Shown here: piece by piece, positions 36,254 through 46,154 of the stretch | Position numbering within the stretch: position 1 is the stretch's first letter | Layout: each line of letters begins with the position of its first letter | Assembly (NCBI GenBank): GCA_023426375.1 | Contig: JAFAAV010000037.1 | Span: 39,583 to 103,582 of the forward strand | Reading direction: 5' to 3' | Source of the DNA: Actinomycetes bacterium | Lineage (GTDB): Bacteria > Actinomycetota > Actinomycetes > Actinomycetales > Micrococcaceae | Length of the DNA: 64,000 bases | Notes under the pieces: model-generated | The model's database searches: none | Told to the model about the DNA's origin: nothing | What the model saw: only the letters and a program-made list of their open reading frames with translations | Made by a program: the position numbers and the translations under genes

Positions 36254-36291
36254 TGCATCTAAATCGCCAATATTTGTGGATCGGATGGACG

Positions 36292-39159
36292 GTGCCCACT
36301 CTCGCCAAGCCCCAGGAGCCCGCGCCCGCCGCGAAGAAGCACGGGAGGTCATGGCACCGCACGGCCGGTAAGCCCGTGCGTTGGTGGATGATCGCGCTGA
36401 TTCTGGTCATCGGGTTCCACCGTTGGATCCCCGAGACCCGCTGGCTCATGGTGCACATGGTCACGCTGGGGCTGATCACCACGTCGATCATGGTGTGGTC
36501 GCAACACTTCACCGAGGCGCTGCTGCACAATCGGCTGGCCGACAGCCAGCGACCCCGCCAGATCCTGCGCATTTACGGGGTCACCGCGGGCACGGTGCTG
36601 CTCATGGTGGGCATGCTCACGGACTGGTGGTGGCTCACGTTGGTGTCCGCAACGGTCATTGGCGGCCTGCTCACGTGGCACGGCCTCTCCTTGCTTTCCC
36701 AGCTGCGCACGGCTTTGCCCGCGCGGTTCGGCATGACCGTGCGGTGGTACGCGGTGGCCGCGTTCTTCCTGCCGGTGGGGGCGATCTTCGGCGCCGTCTT
36801 GGCCTTGGATCTGGCCGATCCTTGGCACTCGCGGCTACTGCTGTCCCATCAGGCCGTGAACATCTTGGGGTTCGTGGGTCTCACCGTGTCCGCGACACTG
36901 CTGACCCTGTGGCCGACCATGGTGCGCACGCGCATGGAAGAGACGGCCTCCGCCCTGTCACGGATCGCACTGCCCGCCATGGCCGCGGGCAGTCTGGTGG
37001 CCGCCGGTGGCGCTCTGGGTGGCTGGGTTCCCGTGGTGCTCCTCGGACTCTTCGCGTACGCCGTGGGCGTGGGTCTGGTTGGTCGCATCATGATCCGCAC
37101 CGGCATGCGCAAACTGCCCGAGGGCTACATGGGATGGTCCGTGGCCTCTGGCATCGCCTGGCTGTTCATCACGGTGGTGATCGCGCTGGTTCTGGTGGCG
37201 ATTCAAGGCATCCAGACGAGCGTGATGGGAGCATTGACCATCCCGTTCGTGGCCGGGTTCCTGCTGCAGACGCTGCTGGGGGCGATGAGCTACATCCTGC
37301 CGTCCACGATGGGCGGTGGGCCCGCCACGGTGCGCGCGTCCCTGGCCGCCATCAACCGCGGTGGTGTCTATCGGGTTACCGTGCTCAATCTCTGCATTGC
37401 ATTGTTCGCGCTGCCCGCCGGCACGCTGCCCTCGTGGGTGCGCGCCATGGTCTCGATCGTGGGCGCGGTGACCTTTGCCGCGTTCATCCCCCTGATGATT
37501 TCATCCGCCAAGGTCTCGATCGCCGGACGACGCCGCCTCATCGCCCAGCGCGCGGCCGGCCAGTCTCCTGTGTCGGGCACCGCCGACGCCGCCGCGGGTT
37601 CCGTGACGCTGGGCATGCCCGGCACTGCGGGGCGGCCGTCCTCCGCTGACGCTGGCGCATCGCGGGCGGATACGGCCACGACGGCCGGCGGATCTACTCG
37701 TGTGGCGGCTGGCACTGACACTCCTGAGCGCAAGCCCGACCCCCTGCGACAGATCGTGGCAGGTGTGCTCACGGTCTTGCTCGCAGTGGGCGCGGGTATT
37801 GCCGTGGCGCCGCAGTCAGCGGGGATCGGATTGAGCGATGGCGCGCAGAATGCCGTGCAGGCCACGGGCAACACCACCGAGGTGACGATGCATGCCAATC
37901 AGGACATGCGCTTCGACCCCGGCGAAATCGAGGTCCCCGTGGGCGACCGACTGGTGATCACGCTGATCAACGACGACCCCACCAATGTGCACGATCTGGT
38001 CTTCGCCAACGGTGCGACGTCCGGTCGGGTGGGTCCCGGCGAAACCACCGAGGTGGACGCGGGCCTCATTACCGAAGCGCTCGAAGGCTGGTGTTCCGTG
38101 ATCGGCCACCGTTCCATGGGCATGACCGTCAATGTGATTCCAGTGGACGAGCATGGCAACCCCGTGGGCGCCGCGGGCCATGAAGGTCACGGGACGGGAG
38201 CGGCGTCGGCGGCGGATGATTCGCAAGACCCGGCCGCGGGAGTGGACTTCAACGCTGCACCCGGCGAGGCCTTCGAGGTGCGTGACCCGGCGCTCGATCC
38301 GGCGCCGAAACAGACCGTCCACGAGTTGACCCTGGACGTACAGGAGGTCGCCCGTGAGGTGGCCCCCGGCGTGACCATGGACGCGTGGACCTTCAACGGC
38401 GATTACACCGGGCCTACGCTGCGCGGCAAGGTGGGCGACGTGTTCGAGGTGACGCTGATCAACAGCGGGACCATGGGTCACTCGGTCGATTTCCACGCGG
38501 GTGATGTGTCTCCGGATGAGACGATGCGAACCATCGCACCGGGAGAATCGCTCGTGTATCGCTTCGAAGCGGTGCGCTCCGGGATCTGGCTGTACCACTG
38601 CTCGACCGCTCCGATGAGCACACATGTTGCTGCGGGAATGTTCGGTGCGGTCATCATCGACCCGCCCCAGCTGCCGGAGGTGGACCGCGAGTACCTCCTC
38701 GTCCAGAACGAGACGTACTTGACGGTGCCATCCGGCGATCAACCGGATCTGCCCGAGGGCGTGAACGCAGTAGTGGATCCCGCGGGGATTGCAGCCGGGA
38801 CGCCCTCCCTGACCATGTTCAACGGCCACGCGACGCAGTACATGCACGAGAAGCTTCCGGCGCGCACCGGTGAGCGCGTGCGGATCTGGGTACTCGCCGC
38901 CGGCCCGTCCAAGGGCACGAGTTTCCACGTGGTGGGTGGCCAGTTCGACACCGTCTATAAGGAAGGCGCGTACCTTCTGTCGCCCTCCAGCCCCGGCAAT
39001 CCGAGTGGCACCGGCGGCGCACAGGCGCTGGACCTTGCTCCCGCGCAGGGTGGCTTTGTGGAGATGTCATTCCCTGAAGCCGGCACCTACACGTTCGTGA
39101 ACCACTCCTTCGCGGAGGCAGAGCGCGGCGCGAGGGGTCAGATCGAGGTGACGGAGTAG
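36292..39159 (+). CDS. nirK: Copper nitrite reductase fused to membrane and cupredoxin domains
   Basis: About 955 aa in three parts. (1) Roughly residues 25-415: a polytopic membrane domain with about ten to twelve helices and several His residues. (2) About 525-635: a cupredoxin with type-1 copper ligands in VHDLVFANG and WCSVIGHRSMGM. (3) About 670-955: a two-domain CuNIR with MGHSVDFH, LYHCSTAPMSTHVAAGM, SFHVVGG and FVNHSF, giving complete T1 and T2 sites. It reduces nitrite to NO outside the membrane. The GTG at 36292 is preferred over an in-frame TTG at 36253 because the latter lies on the -10 box. The fusion supplies its own electron donor domain. Confidence 0.88.
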   Translation: MPTLAKPQEPAPAAKKHGRSWHRTAGKPVRWWMIALILVIGFHRWIPETRWLMVHMVTLGLITTSIMVWSQHFTEALLHNRLADSQRPRQILRIYGVTAGTVLLMVGMLTDWWWLTLVSATVIGGLLTWHGLSLLSQLRTALPARFGMTVRWYAVAAFFLPVGAIFGAVLALDLADPWHSRLLLSHQAVNILGFVGLTVSATLLTLWPTMVRTRMEETASALSRIALPAMAAGSLVAAGGALGGWVPVVLLGLFAYAVGVGLVGRIMIRTGMRKLPEGYMGWSVASGIAWLFITVVIALVLVAIQGIQTSVMGALTIPFVAGFLLQTLLGAMSYILPSTMGGGPATVRASLAAINRGGVYRVTVLNLCIALFALPAGTLPSWVRAMVSIVGAVTFAAFIPLMISSAKVSIAGRRRLIAQRAAGQSPVSGTADAAAGSVTLGMPGTAGRPSSADAGASRADTATTAGGSTRVAAGTDTPERKPDPLRQIVAGVLTVLLAVGAGIAVAPQSAGIGLSDGAQNAVQATGNTTEVTMHANQDMRFDPGEIEVPVGDRLVITLINDDPTNVHDLVFANGATSGRVGPGETTEVDAGLITEALEGWCSVIGHRSMGMTVNVIPVDEHGNPVGAAGHEGHGTGAASAADDSQDPAAGVDFNAAPGEAFEVRDPALDPAPKQTVHELTLDVQEVAREVAPGVTMDAWTFNGDYTGPTLRGKVGDVFEVTLINSGTMGHSVDFHAGDVSPDETMRTIAPGESLVYRFEAVRSGIWLYHCSTAPMSTHVAAGMFGAVIIDPPQLPEVDREYLLVQNETYLTVPSGDQPDLPEGVNAVVDPAGIAAGTPSLTMFNGHATQYMHEKLPARTGERVRIWVLAAGPSKGTSFHVVGGQFDTVYKEGAYLLSPSSPGNPSGTGGAQALDLAPAQGGFVEMSFPEAGTYTFVNHSFAEAERGARGQIEVTE

Positions 39160-39172
39160 CGCTAAGAGCCAA

Positions 39173-39283
39173 CGTAAATCAGTCGACGCTACAGCCCTGG
39201 AATGCGGATTTCCGGGTTGTAACGTCGACTGGTTTACAGAGCCAGCTGGGCCCTGGGTCGTAGCGTCGATCAGGCTGCGACCC
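39173..39283. repeat. Phased TCGA-motif array 1 (three units)
   Basis: Three units of a degenerate motif (GTAACGTCGATCAG then TGCA-like) have TCGA centres at 39183, 39225 and 39266, 42 and 41 bp apart. The first is inverted and the other two are direct. Units one and two pair as a hairpin of about 25 bp (39173-39238), which could terminate nirK. Related arrays lie at 52025-52270 and 63095-63230. Confidence 0.75.
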
Positions 39284-39293
39284 GGGTCGGACA

Positions 39294-40067
39294 TCAGCGC
39301 TGCGGAATCGTAATGCTCTGCCCCGCGCGGATCAGGTGGAGCTGAACCTTGTCGCGGTTGGCGGCGTAGAGCTCGTCGACCGTTACGCCGGACCGCTGGG
39401 CGATAGAGCCAAGGGTGTCGCCGGCCTGAACCGTGTATTCACCTGCAGGAATGGTCCCCGTTCCGTTGTCGATGGGCTCGTAACCAGCGCCCGCACCCGA
39501 ACCGGCAGATCCCGAACCGCCGTCGGCCGCACCGCCTGAACCTGCACCGCTACCTGTGCCGGAGCCGGCCTCAGCTCCCGCTCCACCGGACGCGCCACCC
39601 GAGCCATCAGCCCCGGCGCCGGAACCGGACTCAGCAGAACCGCCACCTGCATCTGCCCCGCCCGAGCCGTTGCCTCCAGCTGAGCCGTCCGCTCCGCCAC
39701 CGCCGGAGCCTTCAGCACCCGAGCCCCCGGAACCCTCACCACCCGCTCCCCCACCAGAGCCGGATCCTTCTTCCGAGCCGGCCTCTCCCGCAGCCGCGCC
39801 ACCGGCACCGCCTGCGGCGCCGCCCTCGGCATCTGCGGTGGCGTCATTGCCAGCTCCATCGCCGGAACCCTCGTCCGAGCCGCCGGTCGCTCCGTCCGTG
39901 GCACCATTGCCTGCCGCATCGGTTGCACCGTTCGTCGCTGCGGCGGTCGCTGCGGCATCGGTGTTCGAGTCCTCCGCGTTCTCCCCACCGCCGCCACCGC
40001 ACGCGGTCAGCGCCAATGCTGCCGCGAGAGCCAACGGGGCCAAGCCCTTGTAAACCTTCTTCTGCAT
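39294..40067 (-). CDS. LysM-domain lipoprotein with long Gly/Ser/Ala linker
   Basis: A 257-aa secreted lipoprotein: lipobox LTAC with Cys23, then about 165 residues of low-complexity G, S, A, E and D, then one C-terminal LysM (about residues 211-256: YTVQAGDTLGSIAQRSGVTV and an AANRDKVQ segment), which binds peptidoglycan. The layout suggests a flexible tether between membrane and wall. No enzymatic domain is seen. Codon-level repetition of GGC/GCC/TCC makes the linker open in several frames; only this frame has signal, lipobox and LysM. Confidence 0.85.
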   Translation of the reverse strand: MQKKVYKGLAPLALAAALALTACGGGGGENAEDSNTDAAATAAATNGATDAAGNGATDGATGGSDEGSGDGAGNDATADAEGGAAGGAGGAAAGEAGSEEGSGSGGGAGGEGSGGSGAEGSGGGGADGSAGGNGSGGADAGGGSAESGSGAGADGSGGASGGAGAEAGSGTGSGAGSGGAADGGSGSAGSGAGAGYEPIDNGTGTIPAGEYTVQAGDTLGSIAQRSGVTVDELYAANRDKVQLHLIRAGQSITIPQR

Positions 40068-40142
40068 GATGTCTCCTATCCCTCAGCCGAGGGGTTCAGC
40101 AGTGCCAGTTGTGACACGGCTCACGCTACCGGAGGGCCACAG

Positions 40143-40178
40143 AAAAACCCGGGCCGACGCACACGCGCCGGCCCGGGT
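40143..40178 (-). terminator. Terminator of the NAD-glutamate dehydrogenase gene
   Basis: On the minus strand ACCCGGGCCG (40178-40169) pairs with CGGCCCGGGT (40156-40147) across a 12-base loop and is followed by a run of T (40147-40143). It is 16 bases after the gdh stop. Confidence 0.85.
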
Positions 40179-40193
40179 CTCCTTGGCTGTGGA

Positions 40194-43100
40194 CTACTCA
40201 GTCAACGCACTGCGCATGGTGCGCAGGGCCACCGAGAGTGCGGCGAGTTCGGCCCCGGCATCGCCGCCGGAGGACATCCCTTCGATCTCTCCCAGCACGT
40301 CACGCAACCGTTCCAACCGATCCTGGTTCTCGCGCTCCCACGCAACAACCTTCTCCTCGGCGTTCTCCCCTGGGGATTCGAGGGCCTGCGCGGCCAGGGC
40401 AACCAGCGTGGAGTACAGGTCCTCGCGCATCGAGATCCTGGCCATGTTCTCCCAGCGGGTGGTCTGCGGGAGCGCAGTGATGCGGTCCAGCAGGTTCTCC
40501 AGTCCGTACCGGTCGAACAGGGCGAAGTACACCCGTGCAATGGTTTCCACGGTCACGTGCTCGTCGCCGCTGCCCGACGACGCCGCATGCTCACCGGCCC
40601 GGTCGCCCGCCACCTGCACACCGCCGGCCTGAGCCAGTCGCGCAACGTCCAGCAGGGCGAAGGCGTCAAGAAGCTCGGCCCATTCAACGGCCAGGTCCTT
40701 GGGGACCGCCTGTCGTTCGGCCAGTTCGGTGTCCGCGCTGACGCGCTCCTGGGACTGCGTGCCCATGAGCTGCTGTTCGCCGAACCGCAATTGCACGGTC
40801 GGTTTGTACGCGTCCACGAGCTCCTGGATGGTGGCTTCGGAATCGCTGCGGTTGAGGAACCAGCGCACCACGCGGTCCAGCAGCCGACGCATACGCAGGG
40901 TCAGCTTGTTCCACATTTCCAGCGGAACATCCGTGCCCAGCTCCGCGTGACGTTTCACGTAGGGATCCAGTTCGAAGATCTCCACGGCCGCGGTGAACAC
41001 TCGGGCCAGATCAGCCAGGTCGGCACCCGAATCGTCCACCACGCGGTACGCGAACGCGATACCGCCGTAGTTGATGATCTTGTTGGCCACCATGGTCGCG
41101 ATGATCTGCTTGCGCAGCGGGTGGGTCTGAATGTCCTGGCCGAACTTCTCCCGAATCTGCGTGGGGAAGTAGTTCTCCAGCGTGGACGCGAACCACGGGT
41201 CGTCGGCCAGATCGCTCTCGGTCAATGCCCCCGTGAGCTGGATCTTCGTGTAGGCGGTCAACACGGACAGCTCCGGACCTGTTAGGGAACCACCTTCCTC
41301 CGCACGCTCACGTAGCTGTTCATCCGTGGGCAAGAACTCGAGCTCGCGGTCCAGATCCGCTTCTTCCTCGAGCCAGTGCATGAGCCGGATGAACGTTTCC
41401 GCGAATTCCGGTCCACGAGCGCGCTCCGTAGTCAGCAGCACGTTCTGCGCCACGTTGGTGCGCAGCACCAGATCCGCAACCTCGTCAGTCATGGATTCGA
41501 TGAAGTCCGCGCGTTCGTCCCGATCCAGCTTCCCGGCTTCGACCATGCGGTCCACCAGGATCTTGATATTGACCTCACGGTCGGAGGACTCCACACCGCC
41601 GGAGTTGTCAATGGCGTCCGTGTTGACCAGGATGCCGTTGCGTGCGGCCTCGATGCGGCCGAGCTGGGTAGCACCCAGGTTGCCGCCCTCACCGATCACC
41701 CGGACACGCAGATCCTCGCCGTTGACTCGGATGGGGTCGTTGGCCTTGTCTCCTACGTCCTGGTGGGTTTCCCCGGAGGACTTCACGTAGGTTCCGATAC
41801 CGCCGTTGTAGAGCAGATCGGCGGGAGCCAGCAGCACTGCACGCACGAGTTCCTGCGGAGCCATGGATTCGACGTCGTCCTCGAGACCCAACGCCTCGCG
41901 GACCTGCGGGGAGATCGGGATCGACTTCTCTTGGCGCGAGTACACGCCACCGCCCTCTGAGATCACGGACTCGTCGAAGTCCTGCCACGAGGTGCGGCCC
42001 GCGTTGAAGAGACGTTCGCGTTCCTTGTAGGACGCTGCGGTGTCAGGATCCGGGTCCAGGAAAATGTCCCGGTGGTCGAAGGCCGCAATCAATTTGATGT
42101 GTTCGGACAACAACATGCCGTTGCCGAAAACGTCGCCGGACATGTCGCCCACACCCACGGCCGTGAACGACTCGGATTGGGTGTCCACGCCCAGCTCGAA
42201 GAAGTGCCGCTTGACCGACTCCCAGGCACCACGAGCCGTGATGCCCATGGCCTTGTGGTCATAGCCGACCGAACCACCGGATGCGAACGCGTCACCGAGC
42301 CAGAAGTTCCGGTCCAGTGAAATGGCGTTGGCCGTATCCGAGAAAGCAGCGGTTCCCTTATCGGCCGCCACCACCAAGTAGGAGTCATCGCCGTCGTGCC
42401 GGACCACGCGGTCCGGGTGCAGCACAGTGTCACCCTGTGGGGTATCCGGGGCGTCGTCGGCGTCCTTGGAGCTATCGTCCGAAACCTCGGCGTTGGGCTC
42501 CGCATCGGAATCGTGGGTGATGTTGTCCGTGACATCCAGCAGGGATGCAATGAACAACTTGTAGGCCTCCCGGCCCTCTTCCATCCAACCCTCACGGTCC
42601 TGCTGGGGGTCCGGGAGCTGCTTGGGGAAGAACCCTCCCTTGGCGCCGTCGGGAACGATCACCGCGTTCTTGACCATCTGTGCCTTGACCAGGCCGAGCA
42701 CCTCGGTGCGGAAGTCCTCGCGACGGTCGGACCACCGCAGGCCACCACGGGCCACGTGACCGAATCGCAAGTGCGTTCCCTCAACACGCGGGGACCACAC
42801 CCAGATCTCGAACTTGGGGCGCGGATGAGGCGCCACGTTGATGGCCTGAGGGTCCATCTTGAACGCCATGGTGGGGCGTTCCTTGTACACGTTGGTGCGC
42901 AGGGTTGCGCCAACAATGTTGCTCAGCGCGCGGAACAGCCGGTCCGCGTCCAAGGACGGGACGTCGTCCAGAACCTTGTCGAGACGCTCCCGAGCCGCTT
43001 CGCGTTCCCGTGAACGCTCCTCTCGACCCGCTTCTGTATCTTCGAAACGGTCCGGGTCGAAGCTGGCGGAGAAGTATTCGACCAGCTCGCGGGTGGCGTC

Positions 43101-45293
43101 CGTGTAATCCAGAAGGGTGTCCGCGATGTACTCGAAGGAATTCGCGTACCCCAGCTGCAACAGGTAGCGCACGTAAGCCCGGAGCACCGCGACCCCGCGC
43201 CAACTCATGCGCTCCACCAGCACCAGACGGTCCAGGGAATCGGATTCCGAACGCCCCGAAAGCACCGCGCACAGGGTGTCCTCGATGAGGTCCTCGGTCT
43301 TGGCATCATCCGGACCGTGGGTGTCCACGCCCTCGGGCAGTTCGACACCGAAGTCGTACAGCTGGAACTCGCGACCATCGTTCGGGGTCACGGTGTAGGG
43401 GCGCTGATCCAGGACACGCAGACCCATGTTCTGCAGCAACGGCAGTAGCTCCGTGAGCGAGAGACGCTGCGTGAGGTAGATGTTCAGTCTGACCTGGCCC
43501 TCGTGTTCGGCCACGCGCACCTCTGCCGGGAGGTTGGGGTCCCTGCCCCACAGTTCCTCGCATCGCTGCAGGTCCTGAACGGCCTCCTCGATCTCGTAGT
43601 CCTCGCGGTACGCCCCCGGGAAGGCGTGGGTCCACAGCGGAGTCAAGCGAGCGGCGTCGGCAGCGTCGAAACCCAACCGAATGGCACGCGCCAAGGTATC
43701 CGGCCAGGACCGAACGGCAGCGCGCAACCGGTGCTCCAGGTCCGCCTGATCGAATTCGCGCACCTCGCCCGTGTAGGGCAGTCGAATGCGGAAGAACAAG
43801 CGGGCCAGGGAGGACGAGGTCAGTCGGACCTCGAAATCAATGGCCTCGGCGTCGAAGACGTCCTGCAGCTGAGCCTCGATACGCTCACGCACAGAGGTGT
43901 TGTAACGGTCGCGCGGGAGGAAGACCACGGCGGACATGAAACGCCCGAAGGTGTCCTGGCGGAGGAACAACCGCGTTTGACGACGTTCGTTCAGGCCCAG
44001 CACGCCACGTGCGGTGTCATAGAGCTCGTCCGCGGTCATGTGGAACAGCTCGTCGCGAGGGTAGTCCTCGATGATGCCCAAGAGATCGCGTGCGGAGTGG
44101 CTGTCCGGCAGGAAGCCAAAGCGGTCCACCACAGACTGGACTTTCTCGCGCACCAGGGGCGTCTGATGGGCCGGCACCGAGTAGGCGCGGCGGGAGAACA
44201 GCCCCAGGATCAGGTACTCGCCCGTGATCGTGCCGTCCTGGGCAAACGTGCGGACCCCGATGTAGTCCAGATACTCGCGACGGTGAATGGACGAACGCCG
44301 ATTCGCCTTGGTCACGAAAACCACTTCGCGGTCCCGCGCGTGCAAGCTGCCCAGGCCGGTGAGCCGTTGGGTGTGGCCTTCGGTGCCTTCCTCTCGCAGC
44401 AGGCCCAATCCGGTCTGAGGCCGGGAGTGAAGCGCGGAGTCCTCTCCCTCAACCGTGAGGTCGTAACGCTTGATCCCCATGAACACGAAGTTGCCGGCCC
44501 GCAGCCAATCCAGGAATTCGGTGGCGGAATCAACGTCTGGAAGCTGCCACCCATCCTCGTAACGGATTTGATGTAGACCATTGAGAGACCGGGCGAGCTC
44601 GTCCGTCACCGCATGCATCTTCTCCTGGTCCTGATCGACCCGGCGGACATCCGGAACCAGCCTCTCGCCCAAATAGCTCTTGAGGTCTTCCCGCTCCTGA
44701 TCCGTGAGGCTCCGGTGCAGCACGATTCGAATCCACGACTCGATCACGGAATCCGTGCGGCCCGCACCACCGCTGGAGCGCGGGGTGGCATTGGGAACCA
44801 GGGGCACCAACGGGATGGCAGTGGTGTCCCCCGACGACGCAGTGGAGATGTTGGGGACCTGAGACAGTGATTCCAACTCGTGGGTCTCGGAATCGCGTGC
44901 GGCCAACAGCAGCGGGTGCAGGACCAATTCGGCGCCGCCCCACTTGGCCGCGATCTCCGTGTTCAGTGTGGACACCAAGAAGGGCATATCGTCCGTGACC
45001 ACGTACAAGATGGTGTGGCCTTGATCCTCGCGCACGTCCACGCACACGTCGCCCTTGGAACGGGTCTTCCCGACCTCGCGATGAGCCTCCGCCCGAGCCG
45101 TCAGTCGATCCTCACTGGCCGCAGCGACATCCGCATCAGGAACAGAGCGGTAGTACTCGTTGATCCACTCTTGGTCGCCACTCCATTTGGGGCGCTGCCA
45201 CGTTACGGGTATGACCTGGGTATCGGTCGCATCGGGAGGGGTCACGTCTGCATCACGCCTTTGCTCGCAGTCGGTTTCGAGATAGGAACGCAC
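40194..45293 (-). CDS. gdh: NAD-specific glutamate dehydrogenase, large (180-kDa class)
   Basis: A protein of about 1,680-1,699 aa of the large Gdh family seen in Streptomyces, Mycobacterium and Pseudomonas. It catabolises glutamate to 2-oxoglutarate and ammonium with NAD+. Long N-terminal ACT-like regulatory region; catalytic domain in the middle with GGLRWSDRREDFRTEVLGL and KNAVIVPDGAKGGF, then the Rossmann GEGGNLGATQ. An acidic insertion of about 40 residues (42420-42520) interrupts the catalytic region. The start is uncertain: GTG at 45293 or in-frame GTG at 45245, neither with a clear ribosome binding site. A terminator follows the stop. Confidence 0.9.
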   Translation of the reverse strand: MRSYLETDCEQRRDADVTPPDATDTQVIPVTWQRPKWSGDQEWINEYYRSVPDADVAAASEDRLTARAEAHREVGKTRSKGDVCVDVREDQGHTILYVVTDDMPFLVSTLNTEIAAKWGGAELVLHPLLLAARDSETHELESLSQVPNISTASSGDTTAIPLVPLVPNATPRSSGGAGRTDSVIESWIRIVLHRSLTDQEREDLKSYLGERLVPDVRRVDQDQEKMHAVTDELARSLNGLHQIRYEDGWQLPDVDSATEFLDWLRAGNFVFMGIKRYDLTVEGEDSALHSRPQTGLGLLREEGTEGHTQRLTGLGSLHARDREVVFVTKANRRSSIHRREYLDYIGVRTFAQDGTITGEYLILGLFSRRAYSVPAHQTPLVREKVQSVVDRFGFLPDSHSARDLLGIIEDYPRDELFHMTADELYDTARGVLGLNERRQTRLFLRQDTFGRFMSAVVFLPRDRYNTSVRERIEAQLQDVFDAEAIDFEVRLTSSSLARLFFRIRLPYTGEVREFDQADLEHRLRAAVRSWPDTLARAIRLGFDAADAARLTPLWTHAFPGAYREDYEIEEAVQDLQRCEELWGRDPNLPAEVRVAEHEGQVRLNIYLTQRLSLTELLPLLQNMGLRVLDQRPYTVTPNDGREFQLYDFGVELPEGVDTHGPDDAKTEDLIEDTLCAVLSGRSESDSLDRLVLVERMSWRGVAVLRAYVRYLLQLGYANSFEYIADTLLDYTDATRELVEYFSASFDPDRFEDTEAGREERSREREAARERLDKVLDDVPSLDADRLFRALSNIVGATLRTNVYKERPTMAFKMDPQAINVAPHPRPKFEIWVWSPRVEGTHLRFGHVARGGLRWSDRREDFRTEVLGLVKAQMVKNAVIVPDGAKGGFFPKQLPDPQQDREGWMEEGREAYKLFIASLLDVTDNITHDSDAEPNAEVSDDSSKDADDAPDTPQGDTVLHPDRVVRHDGDDSYLVVAADKGTAAFSDTANAISLDRNFWLGDAFASGGSVGYDHKAMGITARGAWESVKRHFFELGVDTQSESFTAVGVGDMSGDVFGNGMLLSEHIKLIAAFDHRDIFLDPDPDTAASYKERERLFNAGRTSWQDFDESVISEGGGVYSRQEKSIPISPQVREALGLEDDVESMAPQELVRAVLLAPADLLYNGGIGTYVKSSGETHQDVGDKANDPIRVNGEDLRVRVIGEGGNLGATQLGRIEAARNGILVNTDAIDNSGGVESSDREVNIKILVDRMVEAGKLDRDERADFIESMTDEVADLVLRTNVAQNVLLTTERARGPEFAETFIRLMHWLEEEADLDRELEFLPTDEQLRERAEEGGSLTGPELSVLTAYTKIQLTGALTESDLADDPWFASTLENYFPTQIREKFGQDIQTHPLRKQIIATMVANKIINYGGIAFAYRVVDDSGADLADLARVFTAAVEIFELDPYVKRHAELGTDVPLEMWNKLTLRMRRLLDRVVRWFLNRSDSEATIQELVDAYKPTVQLRFGEQQLMGTQSQERVSADTELAERQAVPKDLAVEWAELLDAFALLDVARLAQAGGVQVAGDRAGEHAASSGSGDEHVTVETIARVYFALFDRYGLENLLDRITALPQTTRWENMARISMREDLYSTLVALAAQALESPGENAEEKVVAWERENQDRLERLRDVLGEIEGMSSGGDAGAELAALSVALRTMRSALTE

Positions 45294-45515
45294 GGCCGCC
45301 GAAAACCCAAACGCGCGTCTGTCACCGGTAGTGGCAGTACGCGCGGTCGGCTACGTTGCCGAGTCTGTGTCCAGCCTATGACTCCGCGCGAGCAAGGGCC
45401 ACCGTTTGGGTTGAGCGGGGAGTGAACGGGGCATGCGGCGGTCGCGGCCGTCACCGACGCGTGAAGAATGGTTCGGTATCCCGTGTTTTCGGCCCGTTTG
45501 ACGGGATAAGGAACC

Positions 45516-46085
45516 CTAAATCGCGGCACCCCCCGGTGCCGACGCCGCCTCAACCACCTCACCGGCCGTCACGGTCACCACTTCCCCGTTCTCCAAGCTG
45601 CGGAGTTTCCGGTTCATGATGTGCCCGGCGGTCAGGCGGATGAACGAACCGTGGCTGACGATCATCACGTTCTGTCCCGGATAGTCGGCGATGATCTGCC
45701 GCAGCACCGCGAGTCCGCGCGCCACGAGGTCCGCGGTGTGTTCACCGTGCTGCTCCATGAAGGCGTGGCGCTCTTCTTCGGTCATATGACCGCAGTCGTA
45801 GCCTTCGATATCGCCGAAGCTGCGCTCGATCAGGTCGTCGTACGTGCGCGAAACCTCCAGGCCGACCGCCTCACCAATGATTTCGGCAGTTTCCCGAGCG
45901 CGGGACAGTGGCGAAGAAACGAGCACGTCCCAGTGCTCTCCCGACGCCGCCAGCCCTCGACCCACTTCACGGGCCTGTTCTCGACCGGTTGCGTTGAGGG
46001 GGATATCGGTACGACCCTGCAGACGGCGAGCGAAGTTCCAGTCTGTCTGGCCGTGGCGGATGAGGGAGAGCGAAGAATCAGTCAC
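45516..46085 (-). CDS. Histidine phosphatase superfamily protein (phosphoglycerate-mutase-like)
   Basis: A 189-aa branch-1 histidine phosphatase. The catalytic RHGQT is at residues 10-14; SSPLSRARETA and VSHGSFIR carry the other Arg and His. It could be a broad-specificity phosphatase (PhoE/GpmB type) rather than a glycolytic mutase. GTG start; the only purine-rich box (AAGG) is unusually close to it, so translation signals are weak. Confidence 0.85.
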   Translation of the reverse strand: MTDSSLSLIRHGQTDWNFARRLQGRTDIPLNATGREQAREVGRGLAASGEHWDVLVSSPLSRARETAEIIGEAVGLEVSRTYDDLIERSFGDIEGYDCGHMTEEERHAFMEQHGEHTADLVARGLAVLRQIIADYPGQNVMIVSHGSFIRLTAGHIMNRKLRSLENGEVVTVTAGEVVEAASAPGGAAI

Positions 46086-46154
46086 CCTTCAACGCTACCC
46101 GCACTCCCCCTCTAGCTCTTCGTGACCTGGCAATGCGCCCGTAAGAAAAAGAAG

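Noticed and set aside
36253..36291. TTG at 36253 as the nirK start
   Set aside because: It overlaps the TATACT -10 box, so it would lie upstream of the expected transcript. The in-frame GTG at 36292 is preferred.
39556..40053. A Pro/Ala/Ser-rich frame on the plus strand opposite the LysM lipoprotein
   Set aside because: It is the reverse reading of the Gly/Ser/Ala linker. Only the minus-strand frame has a signal, lipobox and LysM domain.
40068..40193. A cyclic-di-AMP riboswitch before the LysM lipoprotein, as seen for some actinobacterial wall genes
   Set aside because: The gap is only about 125 bases, is largely filled by the gdh terminator, and I see none of the conserved core motifs.
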